Shown here piece by piece: positions 1 through 11,954 of a stretch of 64,000 nt of DNA (position 1 is the first letter of the stretch; each line of letters begins with the position of its first letter). Location of the stretch: the NCBI GenBank assembly GCA_014529385.2, contig CM043956.1:87969721-88033720 (forward strand), read 5' to 3'. Origin of the DNA: Adiantum capillus-veneris. Lineage: Eukaryota > Streptophyta > Polypodiopsida > Polypodiales > Pteridaceae. Under the pieces are notes generated by a model that searched no databases, had not been told where the DNA came from, and saw nothing but the letters and a program-made list of their open reading frames with translations. The position numbers were made by a program, and so were the translations under genes.

Positions 1-604
1 TTTTTTTAGAAAAGTTATGCAGATAAATCTAACTATAGTGGTCTCACATCAAAATCCAGGTATGTAATTTTACGTTTTCATGAATCTCACTAATCACACC
101 ATAAATCCCCTTCTTTTATTTTTACAGTATTACTTATCACATTCAGGTCATATTCCACTAACACTATTCTAAAAGATTCTCGGCTGGCGTTCTTTATGTA
201 CCAATCCACTATCTAACCTAATCTCTTACTCTGTACTTCAATTGTTAAATATGCTCACTCTCTTATCTACAACTCTAGATATGTCTATTGCTCCCATTCC
301 AAGAACAACACAGTTACAACCCTCTCCACCTTGTACGAGCATTCTATTTTTGTGTGACCTCCTAATTTGAATGGTCATATCTCTCTATGCACGCACACAC
401 TGCTTCGGCTTTGCTTTCTCATTAATTTAAAGGATTTTTTATTATGATCATTTGTCATTAAGATATACTCATGTGAGCTAAGGTAGTGAACAACATTTGG
501 TAAGTATCCTCCTACTCAAACATGTTCCAAATTGGTCTCACACATGTGATGAATGCTATATTTTTTATTTATTTTTATGCCTAGCCTAGTCTATTGGTCA
601 CAGA

Positions 605-845
605 CACACAGATCCACCGATTTAGGCAGTGTGTAAATGCTCACCTTGGTGTAGATTCTCCAATTTAGGCAACACTAGTTATCTGTGCAAATCCGTTGAT
701 TTAGGCAGCACAACAACAAACTACAGATTCACGCTTTTTAAACAGTATCCAATGCAGATTCGCCAATTTAGGCAGCATTAGTGCAAATTCGTTGGTTTAG
801 GCAGCACGTCTTATTGGTGTAGATTCGCCGGTTGAGGCAACACCG
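605..845 (+). repeat. Degenerate 24-bp repeat array in X1
   Basis: About six spaced copies of a motif close to CAGATTCGCCGATTTAGGCA followed by RCAC are visible, near 605, 650, 689, 752, 783 and 820. They are separated by short unrelated sequence. The equivalent array occurs at the same place in X2 (38028-38235), so it belongs to the element and not to the locus. Confidence 0.75.
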
Positions 846-1054
846 ATCACAAAATCATGCTGCAGTGGCTGGCCACCACTGTAACTGGTATGGTTTTGTT
901 ACCCGGGTACATAATAAAAGTGATTTGGATTTGGACTTGTGGAATTGATATTGGATTGGGATTTGGTATCTGATGGTTATTTTATCACAATAGTGTGTAT
1001 GTGATGAGACTTGACACTATGAGATTAATGATGAGTGTGACCAATGATATCCTG

Positions 1055-1063
1055 ATTCATCAG
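1055..1063. repeat. Left 9-bp target-site duplication ATTCATCAG
   Basis: ATTCATCAG at 1055-1063 is repeated at 5780-5788. The uninterrupted X2 copy (around 52100) has it once, followed directly by GGTATGACATA. This defines the borders of the 4.7-kb insertion. Confidence 0.9.
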
Positions 1064-1783
1064 TGGCTTTCCAATCAACGAGCAAAGAAAATCGAGCAAA
1101 GCCAATTTCCGAGCAAATATGAGCAACACCCTTGATAAATTGATGTGAGCGCGAGGTATATTGGAGAAAATACTCATGTTATATTAAATTTCACCAACTT
1201 CTCAACACAAATGGGTCAGACATCTATAGTTACGACCTCCCTGCTCCCAGCTGGCTGTGGCAAACTTCCTGAAGGCCACACTAGTGGATAAGAGTTGCCG
1301 AAGTGTTTGTTAAACTTGTGTTGCATCTGTTTCACAAGCTTTGTCATTATTATTCCAATGCATTGGTGAAGTAAAGGCCTGCATGACATCTCTGCATGAT
1401 AGCGGATTTTTAGCTCTACATGATATCTCTACGCATGCAAAACGATGAAAGCAAGTTGTAGACAGTTGCTCTAGTAAGGAGAGGTAAAGCAAAGGATTTC
1501 TTTAATCTTCTCCTTAACATCAAAAAATATAAATAATTACTAGCACAAAGCTTTGTATCTAATGTACATACACACAAAAGATATTTCAAGTGAGCCTACA
1601 AAGACACTATTAATCTATAAGAAAGAGCGTGAAAGTATGAAGTATGGCCCTACGAACACACCTGTTTTAAGTTTAAACAAAACTTAAAACAATGTTGTAT
1701 GTAAAATGAATAGATCGGTGGAATACGTATCAAAGTTTTGTATGGAAAAGAGAGTTTACGCATTAGGCACGCGAAGAACAAAC

Positions 1784-1957
1784 CTGGCGAGTCTCTCGTG
1801 CCCCCTTGATCAATCCATCAAGACAAGCATTAATCACCTTCAAGTCTTCTTGAAATTTCCGTTGGCGAGGGACTACCAAGCTCGCGAAGCGTAGCTTCCA
1901 ATATGGGATGTAGAATGTGGATCTGTGCTCAGCCTAATACAATGTACCATAAGCCGA
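1784..1957 (-). pseudogene. Cytochrome P450 CYP97B-like exon, decayed
   Basis: Read on the minus strand, the exon encodes [19 protein letters not shown], then [20 protein letters not shown] and IKGARETRQ. This follows the CYP97B block around the [13 protein letters not shown] and VPRQRKFQ motifs. The exon is bounded by AG at its start and by CAG|GTTTGT at its end, so splice signals are kept. A glutamate codon has become TAG. CYP97 enzymes are plastid carotenoid or related hydroxylases; this copy cannot be functional. It lies downstream, in the correct order, of the exon at 3022-3262, with an intron-sized gap between them. It was therefore copied from genomic DNA, not mRNA. Confidence 0.85.
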
Positions 1958-3021
1958 CTACACATCAAAAGTTAAGAGCTGAGAAGCTGAACGGATCACT
2001 CCTAAAGAATAAACTCATTTTGACTCATCTACATCAGTGATGACTTGGCATGATCCCGGTTACATAAGCACAGAGGGTCATTGCTTGATTTAGTTTTGAC
2101 ACTAGGAAGCTTTGGGAGAATCAATCCAAATAACGTCGACCGCCAAAACTGATAAGTTCCATCAGTCTCCAGGAGAATTTTCCTTGCTTCAAGTCCTTGA
2201 ATTGAGCTGTTGTGTGTTCATATCATGTAGTTTTCAGCAGGCGTAGATATGGTGATATGCAATATTTAATCTGGGGGAGAACAAGTAAAAGTTCAATCCA
2301 ATCACAACCACTCCTTAAGTCAACAGTGAAATTAATCTGTTTGGAAATGATGCTAAATAGATAACTCTTATAATATGCAGAAGTCTGAATGGTGAATTTC
2401 AATCGGTTGGAAAGTTCTCTTGTTTTCTCTTACGCCACAGGACATCTGATGTGGCATCACTTATGGGGCCCAATTTCATTGAGTATTCGATATTGGGGGC
2501 AATTTTGCTATGCTGCAGAGCCACTCTAATAGATGTGTGCACCCTCCCTCAGGTGGAATGGAAGGAGGGGCTATTCATTATCCGATTCTTGATGCCACCT
2601 CTTAAAGAAAAAGGCTAATTTTGTTGGGGGAGAAGTTATGTACAACATTGCTGTTAGTCAATTATAGGACATCCAAGGCATCTGGTGTCCAATCTAGACA
2701 TTGTTTGAGCATTTTCAAGAGGTGAATGTGAATGTGGGATGTTAGTGGGGGTGAGTTCGCAGCATATTTGCTAATCATGATGCCAAGCAGCCTGCCTGAT
2801 TAGGAGGCATTGTGACATATGCACAACATTTCTTGGGATATAAACAATCACAATGTCCGCCTCAAAGCAGTTATCTTGGCCATATGCAATCATTAACAAA
2901 GTACAGAAAAATGTAAGACGATGAGCGCTTTACTCGCAAAACATCTCGGCGGCCTCCTACGTACACGTGTCGTTCTTTGTATCATAAAAGCAGAAGTGCT
3001 TGGCTTAAGAGAAACACATAC

Positions 3022-3262
3022 CTGTATGACCGGAGACATTTTTGCTATGCATTCAAAATCATAATTGAACACACTCAATCCAATAATGTCCAAAGCCAAG
3101 CTGTCATACTCTTGCTCCATGTCAACTTCAAAATGGTCAAATTGCTTTGCTTCAGCCTCAAGAAGCATAGTCTCAAATTTTTTCATAGCCCGAGCAGTAC
3201 ACTGACTGAAAACATTTACCATTGCCTCCAAATATGCAGTGTGAAATCCAAGAACAATGAGG
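3022..3262 (-). pseudogene. Cytochrome P450 CYP97B-like exon
   Basis: The minus strand encodes VLGFHTAYLEAMVNVFSQC ... FEVDMEQEYDSLALDIIGL then SVFNYDFECIAKMSPVIQ. This matches the CYP97B region before the I-helix (family pattern GFHxxYLEAMV, SLALDIIGLxVFNYDF, SPVI). It opens after TTTTGACCAG and closes at CAG|GTATGT, both good splice sites. The family RRRAI start has drifted. No heme-binding Cys region or I-helix was found nearby, so only an internal part of the gene was carried. Confidence 0.88.
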
Positions 3263-3346
3263 CTGGTCAAAAGTAGCGCACACAATCAATCTCGTTATGA
3301 ACTTGATTAGCTTCTAAACTGCGTCAGCCGCATGATCCTTGTGTAA

Positions 3347-3500
3347 GCTGTCGAAACCAGTCCACACCGGCGCGGACTCGTTCCAGTAGTATTCGCTCAA
3401 GTTGGCCTTCTGCCACGTGCTGCCTCTGCTTGAATATTCTGCAAGCTGTCGAAACCAGTCCGCGCCGGCGCGGATTGGTTCCAGCAGTGTTCGCAAGGTC
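3347..3500. repeat. Two-copy ~100-bp direct repeat
   Basis: AAGCTGTCGAAACCAGTCC at 3347 and again at 3447 starts two copies of a GC-rich unit (about 50 bp conserved, containing GCGCCGGCGCGGA-like sequence). The copies are spaced by 100 bp. Origin unknown. Confidence 0.75.
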
Positions 3501-3597
3501 TATACCGATGAGGTTTTTGTTTTTTTTTCGCTCGTTCCATTTCAACCTACGTAATATCTTCTAGGGCACACAAGTTCCTCGTGTATTTTGTCAGAGA

Positions 3598-4030
<433 letters not shown>

Positions 4031-5779
4031 CAATTATAACTTGCAGACAGAAAAAGAGTGTTGCAATATTGTGCATCACATCACAGAGATAGAGCCTTCC
4101 ATGTGGCCTTCATATGAGAGAGAGAGAGAGAGAGAGTCCTAACGTTCACTACATACTTGTCGCATGCGCATGTGCCACCATATACCACTAAGCGTGACCA
4201 TCCAACTGAAGTTCGACCTTTTTATGTAGATTGCATCATGAGAATATTTGTTAATTCTCCTCTTCTTTTTATTTTCAAAAACTGTATCACATACCTCCAA
4301 AGTAGTCTTTGTTGGAGCATACGAGTTCTAGCTAGCAATGATAAGTGCTATTTTCAAGGACTGCAAAGGCCGTGACTCTATTTTGGGCTACTCCTATTGA
4401 TGACATCTCTTATTGGGATTACAGTCTCTCTGATTTAATGGCTTATATGGCACCTGAGACGGCCACCTCAGACGGAGTGGGGTGTAGTTGCTTTTACAGA
4501 GCTCGGCCAAGATGCAAGTTGCCTCACTTGTAGAGAGCACCACTATTTTATCGGCTATAATGTGCATACGAGGAGAGATGGGATTGGAAACAGTGATAAG
4601 GGTTGGTGAAAGGGGCCAATCATGTAGTGGTAGATTTCCAACACATGGTAGCAACTGATTTTGATAGGAGTAGCTAATTGATGGGGAGAAGTACATAGGC
4701 TGGTTTGCTCACAATAGACGAGCTATTTAGCCTTATACATGTGCAAAGAGGAAGTGAGAACCATCCTTTTCGTTCACTTACAACGCATAACTAGTGGGGA
4801 GGAGTAGAAAGATTTTGTTGTTTAAGAGGGGCATGAAAGGGCCTGCTCTATTGGTTGTTGGGGTGATTTCAACTAGACTATGCCTAGGCTATACATGGCT
4901 CTAGATAGACTTTAATAAAAGCACAATTAGTTGAAAGGCACAAAATAACAAGATAAATTATAGATAATGATAATGCAATTATAAATTAACGCTCATCATC
5001 CATGTTAAATCAAAGCAGCTATAATACCACTTGAGGTTGTCATCAATAGCAGCAACCAAAATGGAGCGACAGCCTTTGCAACCCTCTAAAATAGCACTCA
5101 TGATTTGCATCAATTCAAAGTACACTAAAATTCAACTTTTTGCAAATATTAGGCAAGAGATCGACAACTTTGTGGCTTGCTATATATGAGAAAAATATTG
5201 AAAAGTAGGTTATAATCATGAACAACAAAGATGATATAGCAGTATTTAGATTAAGTTTAGGTGAAGATAGTAGGTTCACAAAGGGTGGACGCAGGTGCAT
5301 AGAAAGGTATAACACAAAATTTCCTATTAGTTGTTTTTTCTGCTACATGTTCACATTCTAATTGCTTGAAGCTCTGCATTTTCACTTCCCACACAAACGC
5401 AAGATGGAAGAGCATGGTTTCTAAGGGAACCCAACAACTGGTAGGCTTGGCAACCAACATAAACTTGCTTTGCCAATCAAAGCAACAGACATAGAGGAAA
5501 CACCCCTGAATGTGGCCTTAGGATGTGTCCCTAGGATAGCAAAGAAGTAGTCATTCTCTTTGGCTATAGTTGTCCTACCAACACCCCATGGACACGTAGG
5601 TTGTTCGCAAGGCCCATTCTCACATTGGCCCACAATTCCCTTATCCTATCACAACTGCCATGTCTCTTGTGTCTTATATCACTTTTAAAAATCTCTCTAA
5701 TTCATAGAAAACTTTATTGAAGGACTCGCTCATTTTTTTCACTGCTCGAAAAAACTCGCTCGCCATCCTGTAAGACTCC

Positions 5780-5989
5780 ATTCATCAGGGTATGACATAT
5801 ACTGCTTATTCTAGTGGTATGGGACACTAGAATAAGGTAGTATATGGATGACGGTAGGCATAAGCAATATTGTCTAATTTTATGAATTTTTTACTATTTA
5901 TACAGATTTCTAATCATTGTTTTTGACAAGTACTGTTTGCAGATTTTTATCTTTGCAACTGAGGACAGTTGCTTTCCAACGGAGAGGTA
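5780..5989 (+). mobile_element. X1: end of internal region with polypurine tract
   Basis: The right TSD copy (5780-5788) is followed by GGTATGACATATACTGC, collinear with 52112-52328 in X2. The segment ends in CCAACGGAGAGGTA, the purine-rich stretch directly before the LTR start TGTTATGG in both copies. Confidence 0.8.
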
Positions 5990-6479
5990 TGTTATGGAAT
6001 TGATATTTATCCATTTATTGCAGCTGACACGTGGCAAAAGCATTAGCAGATAATGGATTATGCAGAAGGATATTATATTTTATGTATATTTGATTATTCA
6101 AGTGCTCTTTTATGAGCTTTGGCCAATTATGTCCGGACAGCCACTTTGTACTCACTTTGACCATTCAAGAATCTATAAATTAAATACGTGCAAGAGGGAA
6201 ATGGTCACTCTTGCACGGGGGGAGATTGCACCCAGTGTCTGTGTACTTCTTCTCCCCTCTCCCCTCTTCTCTCTCGCCGTGCGGACGTAGCACTCCGCTC
6301 TAGGAGGTGCGCCTGCACGTGCTCTCTAGTTCTATCACGCTCTCGCTCTCTCTCTGTTCGAGTACGATTTGATTATATGCTCACATGCTTTGTCAGGTAT
6401 GCATATTTGCGGTGTTTTGTTGTTTCTATCATGCTATTCGAGTTATTTTGCAGGGACGCTACGTCTTCCGCTTGTAGCA
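5990..6479 (+). repeat. X1 3' LTR
   Basis: It starts TGTTATGGAATTGATAT and ends GCTTGTAGCA (TG...CA). It is homologous over its whole length to X2 LTRs at 33173-33653 and 52329-52799, including the block around TGCACGGGGGGAGATTGC. Its right flank is hAT coding sequence, so X1 was inserted in an hAT element. Confidence 0.88.
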
Positions 6480-7150
6480 GTTTTGGTGCAAAGGATGAAG
6501 CTACCATGATTACAATTGTTAACAAGCGTTGGGTGCAGTTGCATACGCCATTGCATGGTGCGGCTTTTGTATTGGATCCTAACTTTCAAATGCATCAGCA
6601 ATCTGCCAACAAAGAAGTTATGTCTGACTTCAAAACAGTGTGCTCCCAACTCTTAGGACACGAAGATAGAAAAGCAGCTTTTCATCAGCGAGTAGATTAT
6701 GCCAACAGAACTGGTATGTTTCAGGATCCGTGGCATATAAATGCCATTGGCAAAACAAGTGCACCTTTATGGTGGAAGGAGTATGCTGGAGAGAAAGTGG
6801 AGTTGCAACACATTGCAGTTAGAGTTTTATCAGTAGCTGTATCAAGTGGAAGTTGTGAGCGAAACTGGTCAGCATTCGACTTTGTGCACACTAAAAAGTG
6901 AAACAGACTTCATACGAAACGGGCTGCTGATTTGGTGTATGTTTTTTGCAATATGAGACTTATTTATAAGCCTCAAAACATTGCAACTAGAGCCTCTCAA
7001 AAGCAATATGGAGTCTTCCAAACGCATAAAGCTATTTCTGTAGAAGTTGATGATGATGATGATATGGAATGGGAGATAGTTTCAGAATGCTCAGATATGG
7101 ACAAAGTAGATGATATGGTTGCAGTTTTTGAAGATGGAGATGATTTGTGA
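6480..7150 (+). pseudogene. hAT-family transposase, C-terminal fragment
   Basis: Translation in one frame gives KRWVQLHTPLHGAAFVLDPN, then WWKEYAGEKVELQHIAVRVL, SSGSCERNWSAF and LVYVFCNMRLIYK, and ends in an Asp/Glu-rich tail. The order KRW-PLH-AA-LDP, then W..Y....LQ..A.R.LS...S...CERNWS.F..., then L.YV..N.RL is the classical hAT catalytic end and dimerisation domain. One TGA (6899-6901) interrupts the frame, before the NRL.TKRA block. The 5' half was separated by X1 and is outside the window. It is inactive. Confidence 0.88.
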
Positions 7151-7426
7151 GAGTACCATTGTAATACTTACTCAACAAGTTTTTGTATATGATGAAAGAA
7201 AGTGTTATCTCGTTGTCGTTCACATCAAAACCTCTCTCTTTCTCTCTCTCTCTCTCAGACACACATATTCACTCACACTCAAATATAAACTGCCGATAAT
7301 ATCTTGTCGAATAAAAACTACATAAAGTTGATGTAGGTTTGAAATTACAACAAGGTTCTGGGAAATTACTCAATCGAAAAGAGTTTGATATAATTTTGAG
7401 ATTACATAAAGCTTCTGAGTGACTTA
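7151..7426. other. AT-rich stretch with short (TC)n, no gene seen
   Basis: This is the 3' flank of the hAT fragment. A (CT)n tract lies at 7219-7256. I see no coding region; the boundary between hAT flank and the next element cannot be fixed. Confidence 0.5.
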
Positions 7427-7611
7427 TGAGTTTGATAGATTTGCTATAAGTTCCTCTATGGTAAAATCTGTAATTCCTAGCTCAGGGGATGGTTGAGCAA
7501 CATCTTTATGTGAAGTGGTAGTATCATCTGGCAAAGGTCCATACAATGATTCATATCGTTGAAGCTTTGCTTGTGCATCACTTAACTCTATTTCAAGCTC
7601 AAGAATCCCGT
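7427..7611 (-). pseudogene. Unrecognised coding remnant, coiled-coil-like then acidic tail
   Basis: The minus strand encodes about 60 residues with a heptad-like start (LELEIELSDAQAKLQRYES) and an ending DFTIEELIANLSNS before TAA (7424-7426). It is in frame with the S RNase H fragment upstream, separated by one TAA. It may be the C-terminus of the S polyprotein after an internal deletion, or an unrelated coding piece brought next to S by rearrangement. I do not recognise the family. Confidence 0.35.
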
Positions 7612-7612
7612 A

Positions 7613-8269
7613 TTATACGTCTCCCAAATAACGAATAATGCAACTTAGTTCAGAGACATGTGATTCTGAGGGATCCCTTTTTAAAACTTCACTCCACACT
7701 TTAGTATATGAGTGATCTTGTGCACACTTGCCACATAATGACTCCAAAAATCCACTCTTTAGTTCCGTGAAATCAAGTGAATTAATATGAGGCATCCGAC
7801 TTAGTGCATCTGCTACTACATTATATCGCCCCTTGCGATATCGTAGCTTACAATCATAATCTTGAAGGATTTCTTCCCATCTAGCTTTACGGCCTTTCAA
7901 GTCTGTTTGAGTAGTAAACCATTTGATACTCTCATGGTCAAAAACTACTTCAAACTCGGCACCATATAAATAGTGTCTCCACTTTTGTAAAGCGTGAATT
8001 ATGGCATAGATCTCTCTCTCATAGACATAATAATTCTGTTGAGCTCTATCTAACTTTTTACTTTCAAAGGCTATAGGTCTTCCCTCCTGAAGAAGTACCG
8101 CACCAATGGCTTTATCACTAGCATCAGTCTCTACCAAAAATGGCTTAAGTGGGTCGACGATTGCTAAGATGGGATCAGTGGCCATAGCTACCTTGAGCTG
8201 TTCGAAACTGCGTTTTTGGTCTTCTTTCCAAGAAAAGGTCTTACCTTTTGCTTTAAGTTGACCCGTCAT
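7613..8269 (-). pseudogene. S RNase H domain
   Basis: The 218-residue frame contains FLVETDASDKAIGAVLLQEG, IAFESKKLDRAQQNYYVYER, HALQKWRHYLYGAEFEVVFDH and RYRKGRYNVVADALSRM. These are the Asp/Glu/Asp/Asp-bearing blocks of the gypsy RNase H, which removes RNA from the cDNA hybrid. Its first residues repeat the end of the RT frame because of the 109-bp duplication upstream. The frame stops at a region where an integrase zinc finger would be expected. Confidence 0.92.
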
Positions 8270-8407
8270 AGGAACATTGATTTTGGCATAGTCATGGAAC
8301 CTTGAGCTGTTCGAAACTGCGTTTTTGGTCTTCTTTCCAAGAAAAGGTCTTACCTTTTGCTTTAAGTTGACCCGTCATAGGAACATTGATTTTGGCATAG
8401 TCATGGA
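8190..8407. repeat. 109-bp tandem duplication in S pol
   Basis: The segment beginning ACCTTGAGCTGTTCGAAACT at 8190 repeats at 8299 with a period of 109. The length is not a multiple of three, so it shifts the frame and separates RT from RNase H. The two copies look identical, so the event is recent. Confidence 0.93.
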
Positions 8408-9296
8408 TATATTGTCGATAAAATCCAGCCATGCCTAAAAATATATGAAGCTCCTCAACCGTGTTGGGATGTGACCACCGAAGAATGGCAGCGACCTTGT
8501 CAGTGTCCATCTTGATGCCAGAATAAGAGATCACATGACCGAGGTAATGTATCTCTGTTTTAAATAAATCGCACTTGCTTTGCTTAGCATACATCGCATG
8601 AGCTCGTAGCTGTTCAAACACTAATTGTAAGTGTTCTATGTGTTCATCTTTAGTCTTACTGTAAATGAGAATGTCATCAAGGAAAACCACAACAAATTTT
8701 CCAAGATAGGGACGTAAGACACTATCCATGAGTGTCATAAATGTAGCTCGAGCATTGGTTAGACCAAAAGGCATAACCAAAAATTCAAAATGCCCAAACC
8801 GTGTTCTAAAGGCAGTTTTGGAGATATCTTCCAGTAGGATACGTACCTGGTGGTATCCTGAACGAAGATCTATCTTTGTATAGTATCTTGCCCCGTGGAG
8901 TTGATCAAATAACTCATCCACTCGAGGTAGAGGATACTTGTTCTTGATGGTTATCGCATTTAATCCGCGATAATCTACGTACATGCGGATAGTACCATCT
9001 TTCTTTTTTACCATTAGAATTGGTGATGCCCAAGGTGAAGTGTTAGGTCTAATGAAATCACGAGCGAGGTAGTCATCCAACTGACTCTCAACCTCCTTGG
9101 CTTCTTTAGCACTCATACGATAAGGTGGTTTACTCACCGGTTTAGTGCTTAGCAAGACATCTATGCCATGGCAAGACATCACCGGTTTAGTGCCTGGCAA
9201 GACATCTATGCCATGCTGTACATCACGTGTAGGGGGTAAACCCGGTGGTAAATCACTTGAGAACACATCACTATACTCGGTGAGTAAGTGAGTCAT
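8292..9296 (-). pseudogene. S reverse transcriptase
   Basis: The 334-residue frame contains the RT core: [74 protein letters not shown], and the catalytic FLDDILIYS. The usual Y/FxDD aspartates are present. The N-terminal part has an in-frame 15-residue duplication ([12 protein letters not shown] / [12 protein letters not shown]). The C-terminus is cut by the 109-bp duplication. The enzyme copies element RNA into cDNA in the capsid; this copy is broken. Confidence 0.92.
9135..9224. repeat. 45-bp in-frame tandem duplication in S
   Basis: CACCGGTTTAGTGC at 9135 recurs at 9180. The 45-bp period keeps the reading frame and duplicates 15 residues upstream of the RT fingers. The copies differ at a few bases, so it is older than the 109-bp event. 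Confidence 0.85.
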
Positions 9297-9930
9297 CTTT
9301 TGCCATGCAAAAGGAGAAAGTAAACTAGAGTTATGCTAGGATGGAGAATCTTGTAATTCCTATAATGTTTGTTTTACAACTGTTGCACGTTGCTCTATAG
9401 AATTAAAATTGAGATCACTTTGCTCGTTAGATTTTTTAACACTTTTTTTATCATTAGAATTCATTGCACTTTGCATACCATTACTACAATTCATTGCACT
9501 TTGCTCTTGAGAATTCACATGACTTGAAGACAAGCAGTAACACAAAAAGGCTTCATCTGTTAAATTTGCTTTCTGCAAAATAGAAAGCTCAGTTGTACAT
9601 ATAAGAGGTGCAAATGGTATATTTTTCTCACCAAGCAAAAGCACATGTTTACCATTGGCCATAAAGGATAAGGAGTTGTGTTCATAACTAGTGTGCAATG
9701 TGTTTCCTAAAATGCAGCCACTCCCGTCCTAAAACTACATCAGCACGGTCCATGTTCATAACTTAGAAGTCAAGGGTCATCGTATGATCTTGAAAAATAA
9801 GCTCAACCCCTTGAACTACCGTGTCCCATACTTATTTATCATTCCCAGACATCTGCTCCACCACATACTTGTGAGAGCAGGGAGTCTGTGTAAGCTTCAA
9901 TTTCTTGACTAGCTTATAGTTCAAGAAGTT
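9297..9930 (-). pseudogene. S aspartic protease end and protease-RT linker
   Basis: In broken frames the minus strand encodes VRILVDDGATHNFLNYKLVK (around 9910-9970), then MDRADVVLGREWL, the last beta-hairpin of a retropepsin, then a linker (9360-9698) with MANGKHVLLLGE. The catalytic triplet reads DDG instead of the usual D-S/T-G. Several frameshifts and stops are present. The linker has repeated SAMN and EQSxxNFN segments of no known role. Confidence 0.75.
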
Positions 9931-11273
9931 ATGAGTTGCACCATCATCCACTAAAATACGAACACGTTGTCCATTAATAGTGCCATGCATGCGAATCAAA
10001 TCATGGGGGCCAAAGGTGGGCTGCCACATGGAAGCAGGCACACAACACTTGTGCTTTGCTTCCATATAAAGATCCTCTACAGCACAATATTTAGGAGATG
10101 AATCTAATGTGAGGCGTTGCACCGTGTGCATGGCCTTTTCTTTGCCTTGCAAAAGAGAACAATATTTCTTTTTATGTTGGTCCGAAAGACATCTAAAACA
10201 CAAATTGTGTTTCTTTGCACGCTCAAAATCAGTAGTGCTGAGAGACCCACGTGGAGTATCTCGTGATTGTTTAGGCTTCTTAGCCTCTTGTGGGCGTGGA
10301 GAGGTAGATTTTCTCTTATTCCTCTTGGAGCGTGTGGGAGATCTACCTCGCCATTGGCTCTTAGCCACATTGCTCTTAGCAAAAATATTCTTAGAGTAGG
10401 GAACATTTCCTTTCCTCTCTTGGTCATCATCATATCTTTGTGCATGACTAATGGCTTCTTCCAAAGTTTTTGGATGTTGGGTCTTAACATGAAGACGATA
10501 GTCTTTGTCAGACCCCTATTTAAACCCCGTATCTTTTGGAATTCATCTAGACCTTCTAGTTTTAATATGGTTTCCTGATACTTTGAAAGGTACTGTGAGA
10601 AAGAGGCTAGACATGCGGCATGCATCCCATGCTAACCAATTCTTATCTTCTTCATTGGAGTCCAAAAACTCTTTGGAGAAAGAAGCTTGAAACATAGCCC
10701 AAGATGGAGGACGAGCGTATACTGGAAATTTCATCCACCACTTATAGGCCTTGCCTTTAAGAGATAGACTTGTTTCCACAACCATCTTTATATCCGGGTG
10801 TGTCTCAATCTATGAATATCACTCCATTTGTGTAAGAACGTATTGACCGCATCCTTGTTGCGATCACGCTCTTCCCCGTGAAACTTAGGAATGGTGATAT
10901 TCTTAAGTAATGCATTGCTACCTTCTGCATCTTCTGTAGCACTTGTCTCTTGGACTCCTTGAGTCGTGCGAGCTTGGTTCCCTTGAACCGTGCCACTTGT
11001 GGCTCCTTGAGTTGTCTGTGAATTCATAAATTTCACAAGTAACTCTATAAGATTGGTAACATTTGCATTGAGTGCAGAGAGTTTTCTTTCAAGTACGCTT
11101 TGGCAATGTTCCAAAGTCTTGAAAGAAGCCATATCTACAAGCCCATGATCTCCTAGATCATCATCATCATGCATATTAGTGTTAGCAGCACTCGTGGTGC
11201 CCTGATTTTGATCTACGTGCTCAAAATCAAACGTGTGTGTAGGTGGGATATCCTCACTAGCCATGGTAAACAC
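9832..11273 (-). pseudogene. S Gag polyprotein, frameshifted
   Basis: It probably starts at the ATG at 11273 (MFTMASEDIPPTHTF). A capsid-type retrotransposon Gag segment lies at 10543-10785 (KAYKWWMKFPVYARPPSWAM then FQASFSKEFL) and 10500-10625 (LASFSQYLSKYQETILKLEG). A basic Arg/Lys/Ser-rich stretch and one CCHC knuckle follow (CFRCLSDQHKKKYC, spacing 2-4-4). Gag packages the RNA. At least two frame changes break it, around 10790 and 10450. Confidence 0.85.
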
Positions 11274-11940
11274 ACACTAATGCAAAGAGAGAAAAAGAAG
11301 CGACAACTTGTACCTTGAGAAATTGAAGTCTTTGTGTTTTGTATGCTCCGCGATTTGCGTTGCATGCGAACCTCGCCTTGTGGGAAGTTGAGCGCTTCAC
11401 TTGTCGTTCCTTATAAGAACACCTTTGATGATTCTTCACAAAAACTCGTCGTTTTTGTGAAGGCTTTTCTTCACTTTGAAGCTACCTCCTTGAGGAAAAA
11501 AGAACTTTTGGAGGAAAACTTACCTTCCTCCAAGAAGTGAAAAGGAGGGTAAAGCTACTTCCTTGAAGTTTGAAGCTTTCCCTTTCCTTCTAGTTTTCCT
11601 TTCAAGACAAGTAACTATCTTTCCTTGTTATACACAACAAGGGTTCAACCCTCCTTCATGCAAGGGTTAAGCGGGCCTTCCTACGCATGCACCCAACGGA
11701 AGCCTTCGGAGCCTTTGTGTCGTCGAGTTGTCGGTCGAGTTTTCCTTGGTCGTCCACTGTGGAGGGCGTAGATGGGGCGGCCACGGTCGACTGTCGATGT
11801 TTGTCCACACGTTGCTTGCACAGAAAATTGCACTTGTCTTCTTTTTGTTGCACAACGAAGACATCTCTATCTGCGAAACGTGGGGGAGAAGCAAGGCGTC
11901 ACACGCATATGCAAGCCGCGTTTAGCCTCCTCCCAAAAAT
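11274..11940 (-). other. S leader between primer site and gag
   Basis: This non-coding leader has a GC-richer block (11750-11916, around GGGGCGGCCACGGTCGACTG). Related copies of the block occur inside the neighbouring LTR (12043-12214) and in the truncated S copy at 55600-55830. It could hold packaging or promoter signals; nothing specific is recognised. Confidence 0.6.
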
Positions 11941-11953
11941 AGCTCGGATACCA
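11941..11953 (-). promoter_or_regulatory. S primer binding site, initiator-Met type
   Basis: The minus strand reads TGGTATCCGAGCT directly after the LTR end TTTCA plus C. It differs slightly from the common plant TGGTATCAGAGC. Identical or near-identical sites flank the LTR copies at 12440-12453 and 55843-55855. Confidence 0.8.
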
Positions 11954-11954
11954 C

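Larger units (their letters stand above)
1..1063 (+). mobile_element. X1: 3' internal part of a non-coding LTR retrotransposon
   Basis: From about 400 to 1063 this is collinear with 37800-38335 plus 51988-52120 of the better preserved copy X2, including the block of GATTTAGGCAGCA-type repeats. It resumes at 5780 after an insertion and ends in the 3' LTR at 5990. No coding region is seen. The 5' part of X1 lies outside the window. The first ~400 bases are AT-rich and I recognise nothing specific in them. Confidence 0.7.

Noticed and set aside
6188-6483. N-terminal part of the 237-codon frame as transposase
   Set aside because: It lies in the X1 LTR; only the part after 6484 matches hAT. The joint frame is accidental.
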